A DNA stretch of 64,000 nt from Arthrobacter terrae. GTDB taxonomy: Bacteria; Actinomycetota; Actinomycetes; Actinomycetales; Micrococcaceae. The position numbers were made by a program, and so were the translations under genes. The stretch lies in NCBI RefSeq assembly GCF_015708085.1, contig NZ_JADNYM010000005.1, forward strand, positions 1-64,000, given 5' to 3'. Numbering within the stretch: the first letter of the stretch is position 1; each line of letters begins with the position of its first letter. Below the pieces are notes generated by a model that had not been told where the DNA came from, searched no databases, and saw only the letters and a program-made list of their open reading frames with translations. Positions 1-7,574 of this stretch are shown here, piece after piece.

Positions 1-108
1 CATCAAGAAAATCATCACACCTTTATTATCTCACATTATGGGCGTAATTAACAGTTTCCAGGCAAGAAAAACCGCGGAGAATCAACAAACCATCCAACGC
101 CCAGCCAG

Positions 109-750
109 CTATGTCCAGAGCCCTGAGTCCTTGTCTACGATTCCGTTGTTGTGGCTCAGGCCCTTGGCGATATCGATATGGACCTCTGCCAGGGACTTGC
201 CGATGTTCCGTGACCCGCTGTGCAGCGTGAGCCAGACGTTGCCGACTTCATCGACGCAGACTTCGATGAAGTGGTTGCCGCCGCCGAGGGTTCCGAGCTG
301 TGAATGGGCGCGCGATTCCAACTTCTGGACTGAGGGGTGCAAGTCCTTGAACCCCGCCCAGAAGCCCTTGACCCCGCTCTCGAGGCCGAGTCGCTTCAGG
401 TTCACTTCGCGGTTGTGGGAGTTGAAACCGACCGGTATGGCCATTTCGATGGCTTGCCGAAGAACGTGCAGGTTGTCCAGATCATTCTCTGTCAGGGATG
501 TCTTGACGGCAGAGACGCCGCAGCCGATGTCCACGCCGACGGCGGACGGGGATACTGCCTGGCGCATAGCGATGACGGACCCGACCGTAGCACCTTTGCC
601 CAGGTGGACGTCCGGCATTACACGGACGCCGTGGACCCATTCCAGGGAGGCGATGTTGCGGAGCTGCTGTAAGGCAGCGGGTTCGACGTCATACTCGTGC
701 GCCCAGAGGTGGACGGGACGTGCGGTGCCTCGCATTTCAATCGGAAACAT
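109..750 (-). CDS. rtcB: RtcB-family RNA-splicing ligase, interrupted reading frame
   Basis: RtcB joins RNA 2',3'-cyclic phosphate or 3'-phosphate ends to 5'-OH ends using GTP and Mn2+. The first ~213 residues carry the family motifs in order: PDVHLGKG, GVDIGCG (catalytic-pocket Cys), GGGNHF and HSGSRNIG. I place the start at the ATG at 750, which follows a TAGGGA ribosome site; an in-frame TTG lies five codons upstream. RtcB proteins are about 400 residues, but this frame stops just after DKDSGLW. The next ~80 bp of minus strand still encode RtcB-like text in other frames (DIAGWAL, then ETVNYAHNVR), so the gene looks frameshifted rather than cleanly ended, and its remainder would lie beyond the window. 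It may be a decaying gene or carry a sequencing error. No family 1-3 motif is obvious upstream. Family assignment is sure; functionality is doubtful. Confidence 0.85.
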   Translation of the reverse strand: MFPIEMRGTARPVHLWAHEYDVEPAALQQLRNIASLEWVHGVRVMPDVHLGKGATVGSVIAMRQAVSPSAVGVDIGCGVSAVKTSLTENDLDNLHVLRQAIEMAIPVGFNSHNREVNLKRLGLESGVKGFWAGFKDLHPSVQKLESRAHSQLGTLGGGNHFIEVCVDEVGNVWLTLHSGSRNIGKSLAEVHIDIAKGLSHNNGIVDKDSGLWT

Positions 751-836
751 TTTTTCCCTAACCAATAGCTTTGTCAGCTGAAGTAAGACAGTGTCATGCG
801 GCTTGGTACCTCAGTCCGCTAAAGGACGGGGCGCGC

Positions 837-1034
837 TCACCAGCCGTCATCTTCGACGGACAGCTCGACGACGACGTAGCGTTCACGCCTGCCGGCGGCA
901 GCTGTTTCAGCCCGCAAAGTTTCAGCGGCACTCTCAGCATCTGCGAGGGTTGGGTGAACGTCGGACCCGTACGGAATGCCGGGTTGACCCGAAGCCTGGT
1001 TGAACTCGATGACGATGAAGCCGATATCTCTCAT
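837..1034 (-). CDS. Small unknown protein (65 aa), leaderless
   Basis: No family recognised. The ATG at 1034 lies 7 nt after the ACACAT of a family 1 promoter, so I prefer it to upstream in-frame ATGs that fall inside the promoter. The protein starts with MRDIGFIVIEF and has a middle rich in Ala and Glu (residues ~28-48) and a strand-like VVVELSV near the C-terminus. It follows the six-gene cluster at 1060-2861 but has its own promoter. Confidence 0.6.
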   Translation of the reverse strand: MRDIGFIVIEFNQASGQPGIPYGSDVHPTLADAESAAETLRAETAAAGRRERYVVVELSVEDDGW

Positions 1035-1041
1035 GTGCCTC

Positions 1042-1070
1042 ATGTGTACGGCATCTGCTTTAGCTGTCCC
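1042..1070 (-). promoter_or_regulatory. Family 1 promoter for the 65-aa gene
   Basis: GGGAC, 18 nt, then ACACAT; the start codon follows after 7 nt. It overlaps the 3' end of the upstream gene. Confidence 0.7.
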
Positions 1071-1356
1071 CAAGGGCTGCCGCAGCGGTCATGCACGGGT
1101 ACTGAATGCCTGGTCCACAGGCGGCGCAGTGCTGCGCAGCCCTGATGCTCGGTGGTTCGCAGTCCTCACCGGAACACTGCTCGTGAAAGTCAGTTTCGGC
1201 TGCCTCCGTAGCGGCAAACGTTTTCTCTGCCCACCGGTCGTGGTGATAGCGGCTGACAGGCGCATGGATGGCCAGTACCGCGCTCAAAGCAGTGTGCATG
1301 CCAGCGAGATCTGTCTTGGCGTTGCCGAGCAGGTTCGCGTTCGCTCGGCCGCTCAT
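1060..1356 (-). CDS. Unknown small Cys-rich protein (98 aa)
   Basis: Family not recognised. The C-terminal third has five cysteines (CSGEDC, then CAACGPG and PC) that could bind zinc. The start overlaps the stop of the upstream gene in an ATGA, which implies translational coupling. It is the last gene of a tightly overlapping run that starts at 2861. Confidence 0.6.
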   Translation of the reverse strand: MSGRANANLLGNAKTDLAGMHTALSAVLAIHAPVSRYHHDRWAEKTFAATEAAETDFHEQCSGEDCEPPSIRAAQHCAACGPGIQYPCMTAAAALGDS

Positions 1357-1646
1357 TGGGAACCCTTTCGCGCAGCGGCAGCCCTGCGTTCCTCGACCCG
1401 TTCCAAGGCGCGGTACTTGGCCCGCAGACGCCGCAGCCGGGCCACCTTCTCAGGTGACCAGCCGTGCCGCGCTGCGACGGAGGACATCCCTGCCCCCCAC
1501 CCAACGGTAATCCCGTAAATCCAGGCTGTCTCGCGCCCTATGCTCCAGTCCAGGCCACCGAAGGCGATCGCTGAATGGATCGCCTCCAGTGGGTCGTCCC
1601 GACGTCCGGCGGTGACCAGGTCGTTCGCCATTACGTGTGCCGTCAT
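1353..1646 (-). CDS. Unknown small protein, possible helix-turn-helix (97 aa)
   Basis: The segment VAARHGWSPEKVARLRRLRAK (about residues 58-78) looks like a small DNA-binding helix-turn-helix followed by a basic helix; this is a weak inference. ATGA overlaps join it to genes on both sides, so it is co-translated within the 837-2861 cluster. The tail is rich in Arg and Ala. Confidence 0.6.
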   Translation of the reverse strand: MTAHVMANDLVTAGRRDDPLEAIHSAIAFGGLDWSIGRETAWIYGITVGWGAGMSSVAARHGWSPEKVARLRRLRAKYRALERVEERRAAAARKGSQ

Positions 1647-1876
1647 GGTGCCGGATCTTCCGGTTTCACATCCGGCACCGCGGTACGGTTAGGTTTTACG
1701 GGTAAGCGTTGCATAAAACGCCCCGCAAACATGAGGATTACGCCAAAACCCACGACAACTTGCCCTGCGTAGCTGAGAATTTCAAGCATGGTCAGTTTTT
1801 CCGTTCTTCTGAAACGTTCAGGCCTTTGGTCAGGAACCGGGGGAGCTTGAAAAAATTCGATGGTTCGTTCATGCAA
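1643..1876 (-). CDS. Small membrane protein (77 aa)
   Basis: One hydrophobic segment at about residues 33-51 (ILSYAGQVVVGFGVILMFA) predicts a single membrane helix between a polar N-terminus and a basic, proline-rich tail. It overlaps both neighbours (8 nt upstream, 4 nt downstream). Function unknown. Confidence 0.6.
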   Translation of the reverse strand: MHERTIEFFQAPPVPDQRPERFRRTEKLTMLEILSYAGQVVVGFGVILMFAGRFMQRLPVKPNRTAVPDVKPEDPAP

Positions 1877-2234
1877 TTTCTGCTTTCAGGGCGGCCTGTT
1901 CAGCTTTGCCTTCTAGTGCGACGATGCGGATAAGCTCGTTATGAACGTCATTTGCAGCAGGAAAAGGCTGCTGGTCCCCTGCGGTCCATCGGTCCCTCCA
2001 GGTGTTGATGAGCCGCCAAATGGCAGTGTCAATTGTCTCGGTCACCAACAGTACGGACGCTTCGGAAAGAGGCATCTGCCGGGTCCACGGCTCGTCGCGC
2101 GCATAGGCTGCGTGCAGTTCGGCTGAGGCAGCAAAAATGCGCTCCGAGTACGGGATGACGGGCTCTTTGGCGTCATAGCCGAAGGGCCACATACCCACCT
2201 CGGGGCCGTCCGTTTCCGCAATTTGGTCAGACAT
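1869..2234 (-). CDS. Unknown protein (121 aa)
   Basis: I chose the ATG at 2234 (MSDQIAET), which overlaps the upstream stop by 8 nt; the longer frame runs through the upstream gene. Mostly helical, with Trp-containing motifs (AIWRLINTWRDRW) and an Ala/Glu-rich C-terminus. No family recognised. Confidence 0.6.
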   Translation of the reverse strand: MSDQIAETDGPEVGMWPFGYDAKEPVIPYSERIFAASAELHAAYARDEPWTRQMPLSEASVLLVTETIDTAIWRLINTWRDRWTAGDQQPFPAANDVHNELIRIVALEGKAEQAALKAEIA

Positions 2235-2562
2235 CTGACAAACCTGCGACCGGCTCCCAAGGGAGATCGAGCCGGCGTTCGACACTCTTGCCGCGCTCGA
2301 GGAAATGCCTGACGGAAGCCTGCTCACGCAGAGTAACCCACCCCGCGGCGACAGCGTTGAAGCGGTACTCGTAAGGACTGTCATCGCTGCTGTTGTTGGT
2401 TTGTTGAGCCCGCAATTCTGCGATACCGGCGGAGAGTTCGTCGTGAAGTTCGGCGATGCGCAGACCAAGTCGGGAACCGACTTCACTGCCGGTCATGCCG
2501 TCGCAGAGCGCGCCGAGAACCATCCGGGTGCGTTCGATCTTTTCCAGGGGCGTGGCGCTCAT
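2227..2562 (-). CDS. Unknown protein with possible helix-turn-helix (111 aa)
   Basis: The N-terminal ~45 residues (LCDGMTGSEVGSRLGLRIAELHDEL) resemble a small helix-turn-helix; the remainder is not recognisable. It starts in an ATGA overlap with the upstream gene. Second gene of the cluster. Confidence 0.6.
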   Translation of the reverse strand: MSATPLEKIERTRMVLGALCDGMTGSEVGSRLGLRIAELHDELSAGIAELRAQQTNNSSDDSPYEYRFNAVAAGWVTLREQASVRHFLERGKSVERRLDLPWEPVAGLSDV

Positions 2563-2861
2563 ACCGGCACCACGATCGAGTTTTCAAGGGCGGTCAGGAC
2601 ATCTTCAGGGCTTGGAACCGTATACGCCGGGGCGCCGGTCGCGATGACGGCCTGCCAAAGGGTCTGGTGGATGCCGACGAGGATGGTCCGGCAATCCTCC
2701 CAGTTCTCCTTCGTCGGGGTTTCCAGGAAGTTGAAGACACGGGCACGCATCTCCGCGTTGATTGGTTTCGAAAACAAGTTGAGGCAGCGGGCCAGGGCGA
2801 CGAAAATGCGTTCCGCGTCGTTGGCGGCCGTTGAAGTGATGCTCGGTAGTGAGGTATCCAT
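2559..2861 (-). CDS. Unknown protein, first gene of a leaderless cluster (100 aa)
   Basis: The ATG at 2861 is 7 nt after the ACACAT of a family 1 promoter, so the mRNA should begin at the start codon; longer in-frame starts fall inside the promoter. The helical protein (segments such as FVALARCLNLFS) matches no family I know. Five overlapping genes follow. Confidence 0.65.
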   Translation of the reverse strand: MDTSLPSITSTAANDAERIFVALARCLNLFSKPINAEMRARVFNFLETPTKENWEDCRTILVGIHQTLWQAVIATGAPAYTVPSPEDVLTALENSIVVPV

Positions 2862-2868
2862 ACCCATC

Positions 2869-2897
2869 ATGTGTACGGAATTAGGGGTTGCGCTCAC
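2869..2897 (-). promoter_or_regulatory. Family 1 promoter for the 2861 cluster
   Basis: GTGAG, 18 nt, ACACAT, with the start codon 7 nt on. The GTGAG lies inside the 3' end of the frameshifted gene upstream. Confidence 0.75.
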
Positions 2898-3113
2898 CGG
2901 GGGCATCCCAAGCAATCGTTTCTAGTCCAGCCAGTGCAGCGGGAAGCTCATCATTGTTTTCGGCGGCGACTTGGCATTGCTTTTCGAGTTCGTCCTTGAT
3001 GGCGTAGAACGTCCGGTTGGGCTGGTAGTTGTGGCCGTCTTTGAGGGCGAGGAAGATGATCTCCTCGCAGGCCGGATGCGGCCAGGTCTTGCCACGGGGG
3101 GGGGGTCAGCCAC
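2881..3113 (-). pseudogene. Small gene with frameshift at a C10 tract
   Basis: Downstream of a run of ten C (minus strand, 3096-3105) one frame reads as a normal protein: TWPHPACEEIIFLALKDG, then NYQPNRTFYAIKDELEKQC, ending at the TAA at 2881-2883. The only upstream start (GTG at 3113) is in a different frame and yields a low-complexity Ser/Pro/Arg peptide. With 8 or 11 C the GTG would join the good frame. Either the tract length is wrong in this sequence or the gene is switched by slippage. The product would be about 76 aa, function unknown. Confidence 0.55.
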
Positions 3114-3121
3114 CAACGTTC

Positions 3122-3541
3122 TCAGTGGCCTCTTAACTTCGACAGTGCTCCGGTGATCTTTGCAAATTCCATCTGATTACCGTCACGGGTGACCATAACT
3201 CTCGTAGCTTCGCCGTTTATAGTGAAGTTCGCAAAAGCCTGGGCGCCTTCGCCGGTATTCCTAAGGAGCTCCATGAAGTTCTTGTCGCTTGTGGCGCTGT
3301 AGTCGTTGGAGAGGACATGCTCAAATTTCTGGTTGGCTTCAGATTCGGCCAATCCTTGAATCACGGGGATGGCGAAGGCCCCGACCCCCACAATCAAAGC
3401 GGCCACTACCAAGCCGGATACAAACCACCGGCGCTTAGTGGCTTTGTAGAAGGTAAAACAAAGCACAGCAGTGGCTGAGAGGCCGAAGCCGACGAATGTC
3501 AGTACCGTCCCAAATTGGCTGAAATAGCCTTCGATATTCAA
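3122..3541 (-). CDS. Two-helix membrane protein (139 aa)
   Basis: Two predicted membrane helices (about residues 10-31 and 40-60) are followed by a ~75-residue soluble domain (KFEHVLSNDYSATSDKNF onward). The TTG start overlaps the stop of a 17-codon leader ORF (TTGA) and is preceded by AAGGAAC. Function not recognised. Confidence 0.65.
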   Translation of the reverse strand: MNIEGYFSQFGTVLTFVGFGLSATAVLCFTFYKATKRRWFVSGLVVAALIVGVGAFAIPVIQGLAESEANQKFEHVLSNDYSATSDKNFMELLRNTGEGAQAFANFTINGEATRVMVTRDGNQMEFAKITGALSKLRGH

Positions 3542-3591
3542 GGTGTTCCTTTCGTGGCCAGCACGTGGCCGTCAATAGGTAGGGTGCTCAT
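3538..3591 (-). CDS. Leaderless 17-aa leader peptide
   Basis: MSTLPIDGHVLATKGTP starts 6 nt after a family 1 -10 element. Its stop overlaps the TTG start of the membrane protein, so it probably delivers ribosomes to that gene. A ribosome site for the second gene lies inside this ORF. Support is positional only. Confidence 0.45.
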   Translation of the reverse strand: MSTLPIDGHVLATKGTP

Positions 3592-3597
3592 GGGATC

Positions 3598-3626
3598 ATG
3601 TATGCGGAGCTAGCGGCACAGCTCAC
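3598..3626 (-). promoter_or_regulatory. Family 1 promoter variant (ATACAT)
   Basis: GTGAG, 18 nt, ATACAT; one base differs from the usual -10. Drives the leader ORF and membrane protein. Confidence 0.6.
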
Positions 3627-3726
3627 CGCTACGGACGCAATCTATTGGCGTTCCCCGGCGGTCTGCAGACACGCGTCCGGGCGTCAGATGCCGGCCCTGG
3701 TTAGCCTCGGCGTGGTGCCGTCGGGC

Positions 3727-3858
3727 TCACGGTTTCCCGCCTTTACGCAGTAGGGGAAGCTGACCTTGGTTTTGCCATACTTTGCCGCAGGCGAGGCAGT
3801 GCCGATACCGCCACCCCCATCCCGTTCCGGGAGCGTACCGCGACCAGTGCTTTTCCAT
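3727..3858 (-). CDS. 43-aa protein with zinc-ribbon-like half
   Basis: The ATG at 3858 follows AGAGAAGGAATC. The protein reads MEKHWSRYAPGTGWGW, then YRHCLACGKVWQ and ends GGKP. HCLAC could be half of a zinc knuckle, possibly completed by dimerisation. The remaining stretch 3630-3726 holds no gene I can see. Confidence 0.5.
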   Translation of the reverse strand: MEKHWSRYAPGTGWGWRYRHCLACGKVWQNQGQLPLLRKGGKP

Positions 3859-3932
3859 GATTCCTTCTCTGAATGTAATTTGAATGAAATGCCTTATGCG
3901 TCTGATAGGTCCGTACCAGCCCTATTGGGCGG

Positions 3933-4274
3933 TCACTGTGGGAAGCGCATTACGTCTGCGCCCTCCAGTGGCAGATCGCCATCGATAAGGAGCTGTCCGG
4001 CACCTGGTTTGATGGTGTAGCCGAAAGGCTTCTCATCCACGAAGACGACAGCGAGATTGCCCTGAACCAGCATCGTGATCTGGAATGTTGTCATCGCAGC
4101 GCCACCGATGCCGCCCCATGGTCCGGCAGTACTCCCAAACATTGTGGGCCGGGAGTAGGCGCGTACCTGCCTCGGGTTGATCCGGTAGCCGTCGGGAAGG
4201 CAGTGGTTCAGATGCTCCATTGTGTCGTCATCGAGCAGGCGGGTCGTGATGAAATCGGGTCGGCCGTAAGCCAT
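3933..4274 (-). CDS. Unknown protein (113 aa)
   Basis: The ATG at 4274 follows GAGGAGTGACC and sits 2 nt after the upstream stop. The middle is glycine-rich (GPWGGIGGAAM) and the C-terminal half looks like beta strands (ITMLVQGNLAVVFVDEK). No family recognised. Second gene of the transcript starting at 4882. Confidence 0.6.
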   Translation of the reverse strand: MAYGRPDFITTRLLDDDTMEHLNHCLPDGYRINPRQVRAYSRPTMFGSTAGPWGGIGGAAMTTFQITMLVQGNLAVVFVDEKPFGYTIKPGAGQLLIDGDLPLEGADVMRFPQ

Positions 4275-4276
4275 GG

Positions 4277-4882
4277 TCACTCCTCGTGGATTTTCTGGCT
4301 GAAATGTTTGGGATTGCACCACAACCCGGCAAGGTGCAGGTCGGCTGGGCGGAGCCGGTAGACGACGGCGCCGCCGCGGCTGGAGGACTCCCAGAAGCAG
4401 AAGTGGAACATTGTCTGCGCCAGATGGCTGAGCACCTGTTCGCACCCGGACCAGCCGCCTGTAACCATCTTGACTTCCACCTTTGGCTGACCCCAGTAAT
4501 CTTCGATGTCCGACCGGCGTACAGAGCCGTAACCGGCCATCAACTCCGCAACGTAGTCGATGAGTTCGTTGGGTGAGCCGGGAAAGGCATCCAGATAGGC
4601 CAGCGCCTCGTCGGACGGATAGCCGTCCTCGTCGAACAGTTCCTCCGGGTATTCGGCCGGCGTCGGCGCGTGGCCGTCCGGGCTCACTGCAACCGGTTCA
4701 TGCACCGTCGCCAACTCAACCCGCAGCCGGTCAATGACGCCCAACAAGTGGTTGATGTCGGACCATTCGCGGACACCACCGATCAGGCCGGAAGTGTTAC
4801 GTGCTTCAGCGCGGGCACGGATGCCGGCAAGCATCCTGTCGTCGTCCGCAGCCATGTTTTCTGCATGGGGTTTTTCGCTCAT
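4277..4882 (-). CDS. Unknown protein, leaderless (201 aa)
   Basis: The ATG at 4882 is 7 nt after ACACAT. An acidic middle (EELFDEDGYPSDEALAY, ~residues 105-121) leads to a C-terminal domain with aromatic and Cys residues (GGWSGCEQ, HFCFWESSSRGG) ending HFSQKIHEE. No family recognised. Heads a two-gene unit. Confidence 0.6.
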   Translation of the reverse strand: MSEKPHAENMAADDDRMLAGIRARAEARNTSGLIGGVREWSDINHLLGVIDRLRVELATVHEPVAVSPDGHAPTPAEYPEELFDEDGYPSDEALAYLDAFPGSPNELIDYVAELMAGYGSVRRSDIEDYWGQPKVEVKMVTGGWSGCEQVLSHLAQTMFHFCFWESSSRGGAVVYRLRPADLHLAGLWCNPKHFSQKIHEE

Positions 4883-4889
4883 GGGCATC

Positions 4890-4918
4890 ATGTGTGAGGC
4901 AGGCCGGGCCTCGCTCAC
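4890..4918 (-). promoter_or_regulatory. Family 1 promoter for the 4882 gene
   Basis: GTGAG, 18 nt, ACACAT, then 7 nt to ATG. Confidence 0.75.
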
Positions 4919-4926
4919 CGTGCTGG

Positions 4927-5346
4927 TCACTGGTCGACTGGTTCCAAGATGACGCGGTAGCCGTCGACGATGATCTGCCGGCTCTGACCTGTTGCCTGCA
5001 CCTGCTCGTATCCGGCAGCTACCGTTCTGGCCTCAGGATATGCAAGCCGGTAGTTGCTCGAGCTTGTTTGGCCGATGTTCTGGCCGACCACGTAGGCGGG
5101 CGTCTTGTCGTGATATTCAGTAGAGCCGGCCTCCCAGGATGCATAGGTCTTGGCGACATTCTGCATTTCTTTCGCCAGCCATAAACGGATAGTCGCTGAG
5201 CTCACCAACTGAGGGAGTGAGTCTTTGAAGCGCTCGTTCAGGTCGCTTGCAAGTTCTGTAACTGCCGAACGCATGGCTACGAGTACGGTCAAGCTGAGTT
5301 CGTCACGGGCGGTTGCGGCTAATTCCGGAAAATCATCAAGCTGCAT
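4927..5346 (-). CDS. Unknown helical protein (139 aa)
   Basis: The start follows GTAGGGAAGAAACCC. Its final ~35 residues (VAAGYEQVQATGQSRQIIVDGYRVIL) resemble the end of the next gene's product (VVEARQRVETTGKTEVILIRDQHITL), so the two adjacent proteins probably share a short C-terminal module. Function unknown. Confidence 0.6.
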   Translation of the reverse strand: MQLDDFPELAATARDELSLTVLVAMRSAVTELASDLNERFKDSLPQLVSSATIRLWLAKEMQNVAKTYASWEAGSTEYHDKTPAYVVGQNIGQTSSSNYRLAYPEARTVAAGYEQVQATGQSRQIIVDGYRVILEPVDQ

Positions 5347-5403
5347 GTGGGTTTCTTCCCTACGAGGACTAATCGGGGTTTTATCCAGAAGAATCTGGTC
5401 GGG

Positions 5404-5856
5404 TTAGATCCCAGGATGCCGGCTGTTGGGTTCCTCGAAAGGAGCAAGGGTGATGTGCTGGTCGCGGATCAGAATGACTTCAGTCTTGCCCGTCGTTTCG
5501 ACTCTTTGTCGGGCTTCGACGACCTCGTCCATGCTTGGAAAAGTCCTTCTCAGGCTCGGGAGCGACAGCTGCGCGGCTTCGGCAATATTGGAGAGAGTGT
5601 CCTCCTGGGCCCTTGCTTCACCGGCGTCGGCTTCTACTACTGCACGAAGGGCCACACGGAGTTGCTCGACAAGGTACAAACGCGCGAGCATGACGGACAA
5701 ACCTGTCTCTTCGCTGAGCCGGGTCGCCCCCCTACCCACGGTGTCACCAACGATGTCGAGGGCTTCAGAAACCCAACCCTCGGTTGAACGTTCCGGCTGA
5801 ACGGAGAGACGGCGTAGCACGCTGCGGTTGATCGCATTCTGAGGGTTTTGGGTCAT
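5404..5856 (-). CDS. Unknown helical protein, leaderless (150 aa)
   Basis: The ATG at 5856 is 7 nt after a family 1 promoter. Largely helical (residues 25-110), with a C-terminal module similar to that of the neighbour at 4927-5346 (QRVETTGKTEVILI against EQVQATGQSRQIIV). No known family. Confidence 0.6.
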   Translation of the reverse strand: MTQNPQNAINRSVLRRLSVQPERSTEGWVSEALDIVGDTVGRGATRLSEETGLSVMLARLYLVEQLRVALRAVVEADAGEARAQEDTLSNIAEAAQLSLPSLRRTFPSMDEVVEARQRVETTGKTEVILIRDQHITLAPFEEPNSRHPGI

Positions 5857-5863
5857 GGGCATT

Positions 5864-5892
5864 ATGTGTGAGGCGTCGGGCAGCGCCCTCAC
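5864..5892 (-). promoter_or_regulatory. Family 1 promoter for the 5856 gene
   Basis: GTGAG, 18 nt, ACACAT, then 7 nt to ATG. Confidence 0.75.
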
Positions 5893-5949
5893 CACCTGAT
5901 GGAGCGCCGAGGCTGCCGAGACGATCCACGCCCCGGCAGCCTGCAAGCA

Positions 5950-6720
5950 TTACTGCACGAGGCCGGCGCCGCGGGCTGCGTTGAGCCAGTCAGGGTACTC
6001 CTCCAGCAGGACACGGAACAGCTCATCATCGTTGAGCTTGTCGACGTCGGCGACATCCTGGTAGTTGGCGTTGTCGACTTTCCGGCCAGGCATCTCATCG
6101 AGCTTTTCCAGGAACGGGATGGGTGTCGGGCTGATCGAAATGAACTTCCAGAACACCGGGTGTTCGGCTGCGGCGATCAAGCCTTTCGTCGCCTCGGTCC
6201 TCGAGTCGGGGGCACCGTCTGTGAGGAAAATGACGTACACGGGTTCCTTCACCGGAAGGGACGTCAGTTCTACTGGGGCCGGTCCTTTGAGCCGTCCAAA
6301 CAGGGTGCGCTTCTGCGGCGCCGACGGTGACGCGACGAACCCGTAGTGCTTCAGGACGGATGAGAAAGCTGCCGCGTAATTGGTGGTGCCCATATGCCGG
6401 CCCTTGCGGAGGCGGTCAACACTGCCTTTGTAGTTGTCCAGGGAGATTTCGCCAAGATAGTCAGCGTCGGAATCGAAGACGAAGAAATCGATCTGGCCGT
6501 CGTCGTCGAACTGGGTGCCCAGGACGAGTGCTTTTTCGGCAAACCGCTGCATGGCTCCGGATGAATACTGCCGGGACATGGAGCCGGAGTGGTCCAGCAC
6601 GAAGGCAACCTTCGCTTTGTGTCCGGTCAGCCCTGCGCGATCAAGTGCCCCTGTGGCCTCCTTGGCAAGCGAGAGGAGAGCAGGTGCAGTTTCTTCGATT
6701 TTTTTGAGGCTAAGAGCCAT
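5950..6720 (-). CDS. vWA-domain protein (TerF-like)
   Basis: A von Willebrand factor A domain fills most of the 256 residues. The metal-binding MIDAS is complete: DHSGSMS near residue 43, GTTNY near 111 and LTDGAPD near 168. The arrangement resembles vWA proteins of tellurium-resistance/TerF type, which act as scaffolds in cytoplasmic complexes, but no TerD-type partner is visible here. No signal peptide. GGAATCCCC precedes the ATG. The 140 bp upstream contain no recognised motif. Confidence 0.75.
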   Translation of the reverse strand: MALSLKKIEETAPALLSLAKEATGALDRAGLTGHKAKVAFVLDHSGSMSRQYSSGAMQRFAEKALVLGTQFDDDGQIDFFVFDSDADYLGEISLDNYKGSVDRLRKGRHMGTTNYAAAFSSVLKHYGFVASPSAPQKRTLFGRLKGPAPVELTSLPVKEPVYVIFLTDGAPDSRTEATKGLIAAAEHPVFWKFISISPTPIPFLEKLDEMPGRKVDNANYQDVADVDKLNDDELFRVLLEEYPDWLNAARGAGLVQ

Positions 6721-6861
6721 GGGGATTCCATTTCTGTGAGTTGTAACAAAGGGGAAATAGGTGGGTGGCTACCCAGCCGACTAAGAGATGCCACTGAATG
6801 GGCTTGTCTGTCAGCTTCGGTGCAGGAAAATCACATATGGGCCGAGCTTACCGGGCGTCCA

Positions 6862-7572
6862 TCAGGCCGCCGCCGTTTCGAAGAGGTCGACAACCTTTTC
6901 CATGGTGGTCCGTCCGGGACGGAACTCCAACGCCCACTCCCTGCGGAACCGCAGGTCATTCACAGCGTCGAGGGTCGCTTTCTCCTGGTCGGTGATGGCC
7001 GGACCGCATTCGCAGCCCGCGTCGGTCATTTCTTCCAGCTCTCCGAACACCGATTCCAGTTCGGCTGCCTTGTCGTTGTAGGTCTCACGGGAAACGAAAT
7101 GGCGGGTGATCCACAGCGCGATCTGATCAGTGCTCAGATTCGTGTCCAGGGCGGAGAGCCCAGCGGAGGCTGCCTCGGCGGCGCGGATGTCTTCGACAGT
7201 GGCTGCTGGATCAATGGTGCGGAACCGTTCCGCGACGGATTCGGGGACCGGCAGGATTTTGTACGCTTCCGCCTGCCTGTGCTCCAAGGCTGTGGCTTGA
7301 TTGGCAAGCCCGGCGATTACCGTGTTGATCTCTTCGGGAAGTTCATTGGGCGATCCGTCGATCCATATTGTTCGCGCTTCGGTGCCGTCAGCCTGGAAAT
7401 GAACGGACGGTGTAACGACTCCCGTGCCCTCATCAGGACAGGTACGGGATGAACGAGGCCTCGGGAACAGGAAAGATGCCGCGCCGGATTCGCCGTCATC
7501 GCTAAGGATGGTGGAGGTGTATCCGATAGTGGATACGGTAACGATGGTGTTCCGGAGTTTTGACGCTTCCAT
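6862..7572 (-). CDS. Unknown protein (236 aa)
   Basis: Starts 2 nt after the upstream stop and is likely co-translated with it. The N-terminal half is strand-like, the middle helical, and a CEC pair lies near residue 185 (DAGCECGPAIT). No family recognised. 6721-6861 upstream of the vWA gene holds no gene that I can support. Confidence 0.6.
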   Translation of the reverse strand: MEASKLRNTIVTVSTIGYTSTILSDDGESGAASFLFPRPRSSRTCPDEGTGVVTPSVHFQADGTEARTIWIDGSPNELPEEINTVIAGLANQATALEHRQAEAYKILPVPESVAERFRTIDPAATVEDIRAAEAASAGLSALDTNLSTDQIALWITRHFVSRETYNDKAAELESVFGELEEMTDAGCECGPAITDQEKATLDAVNDLRFRREWALEFRPGRTTMEKVVDLFETAAA

Positions 7573-7574
7573 GA

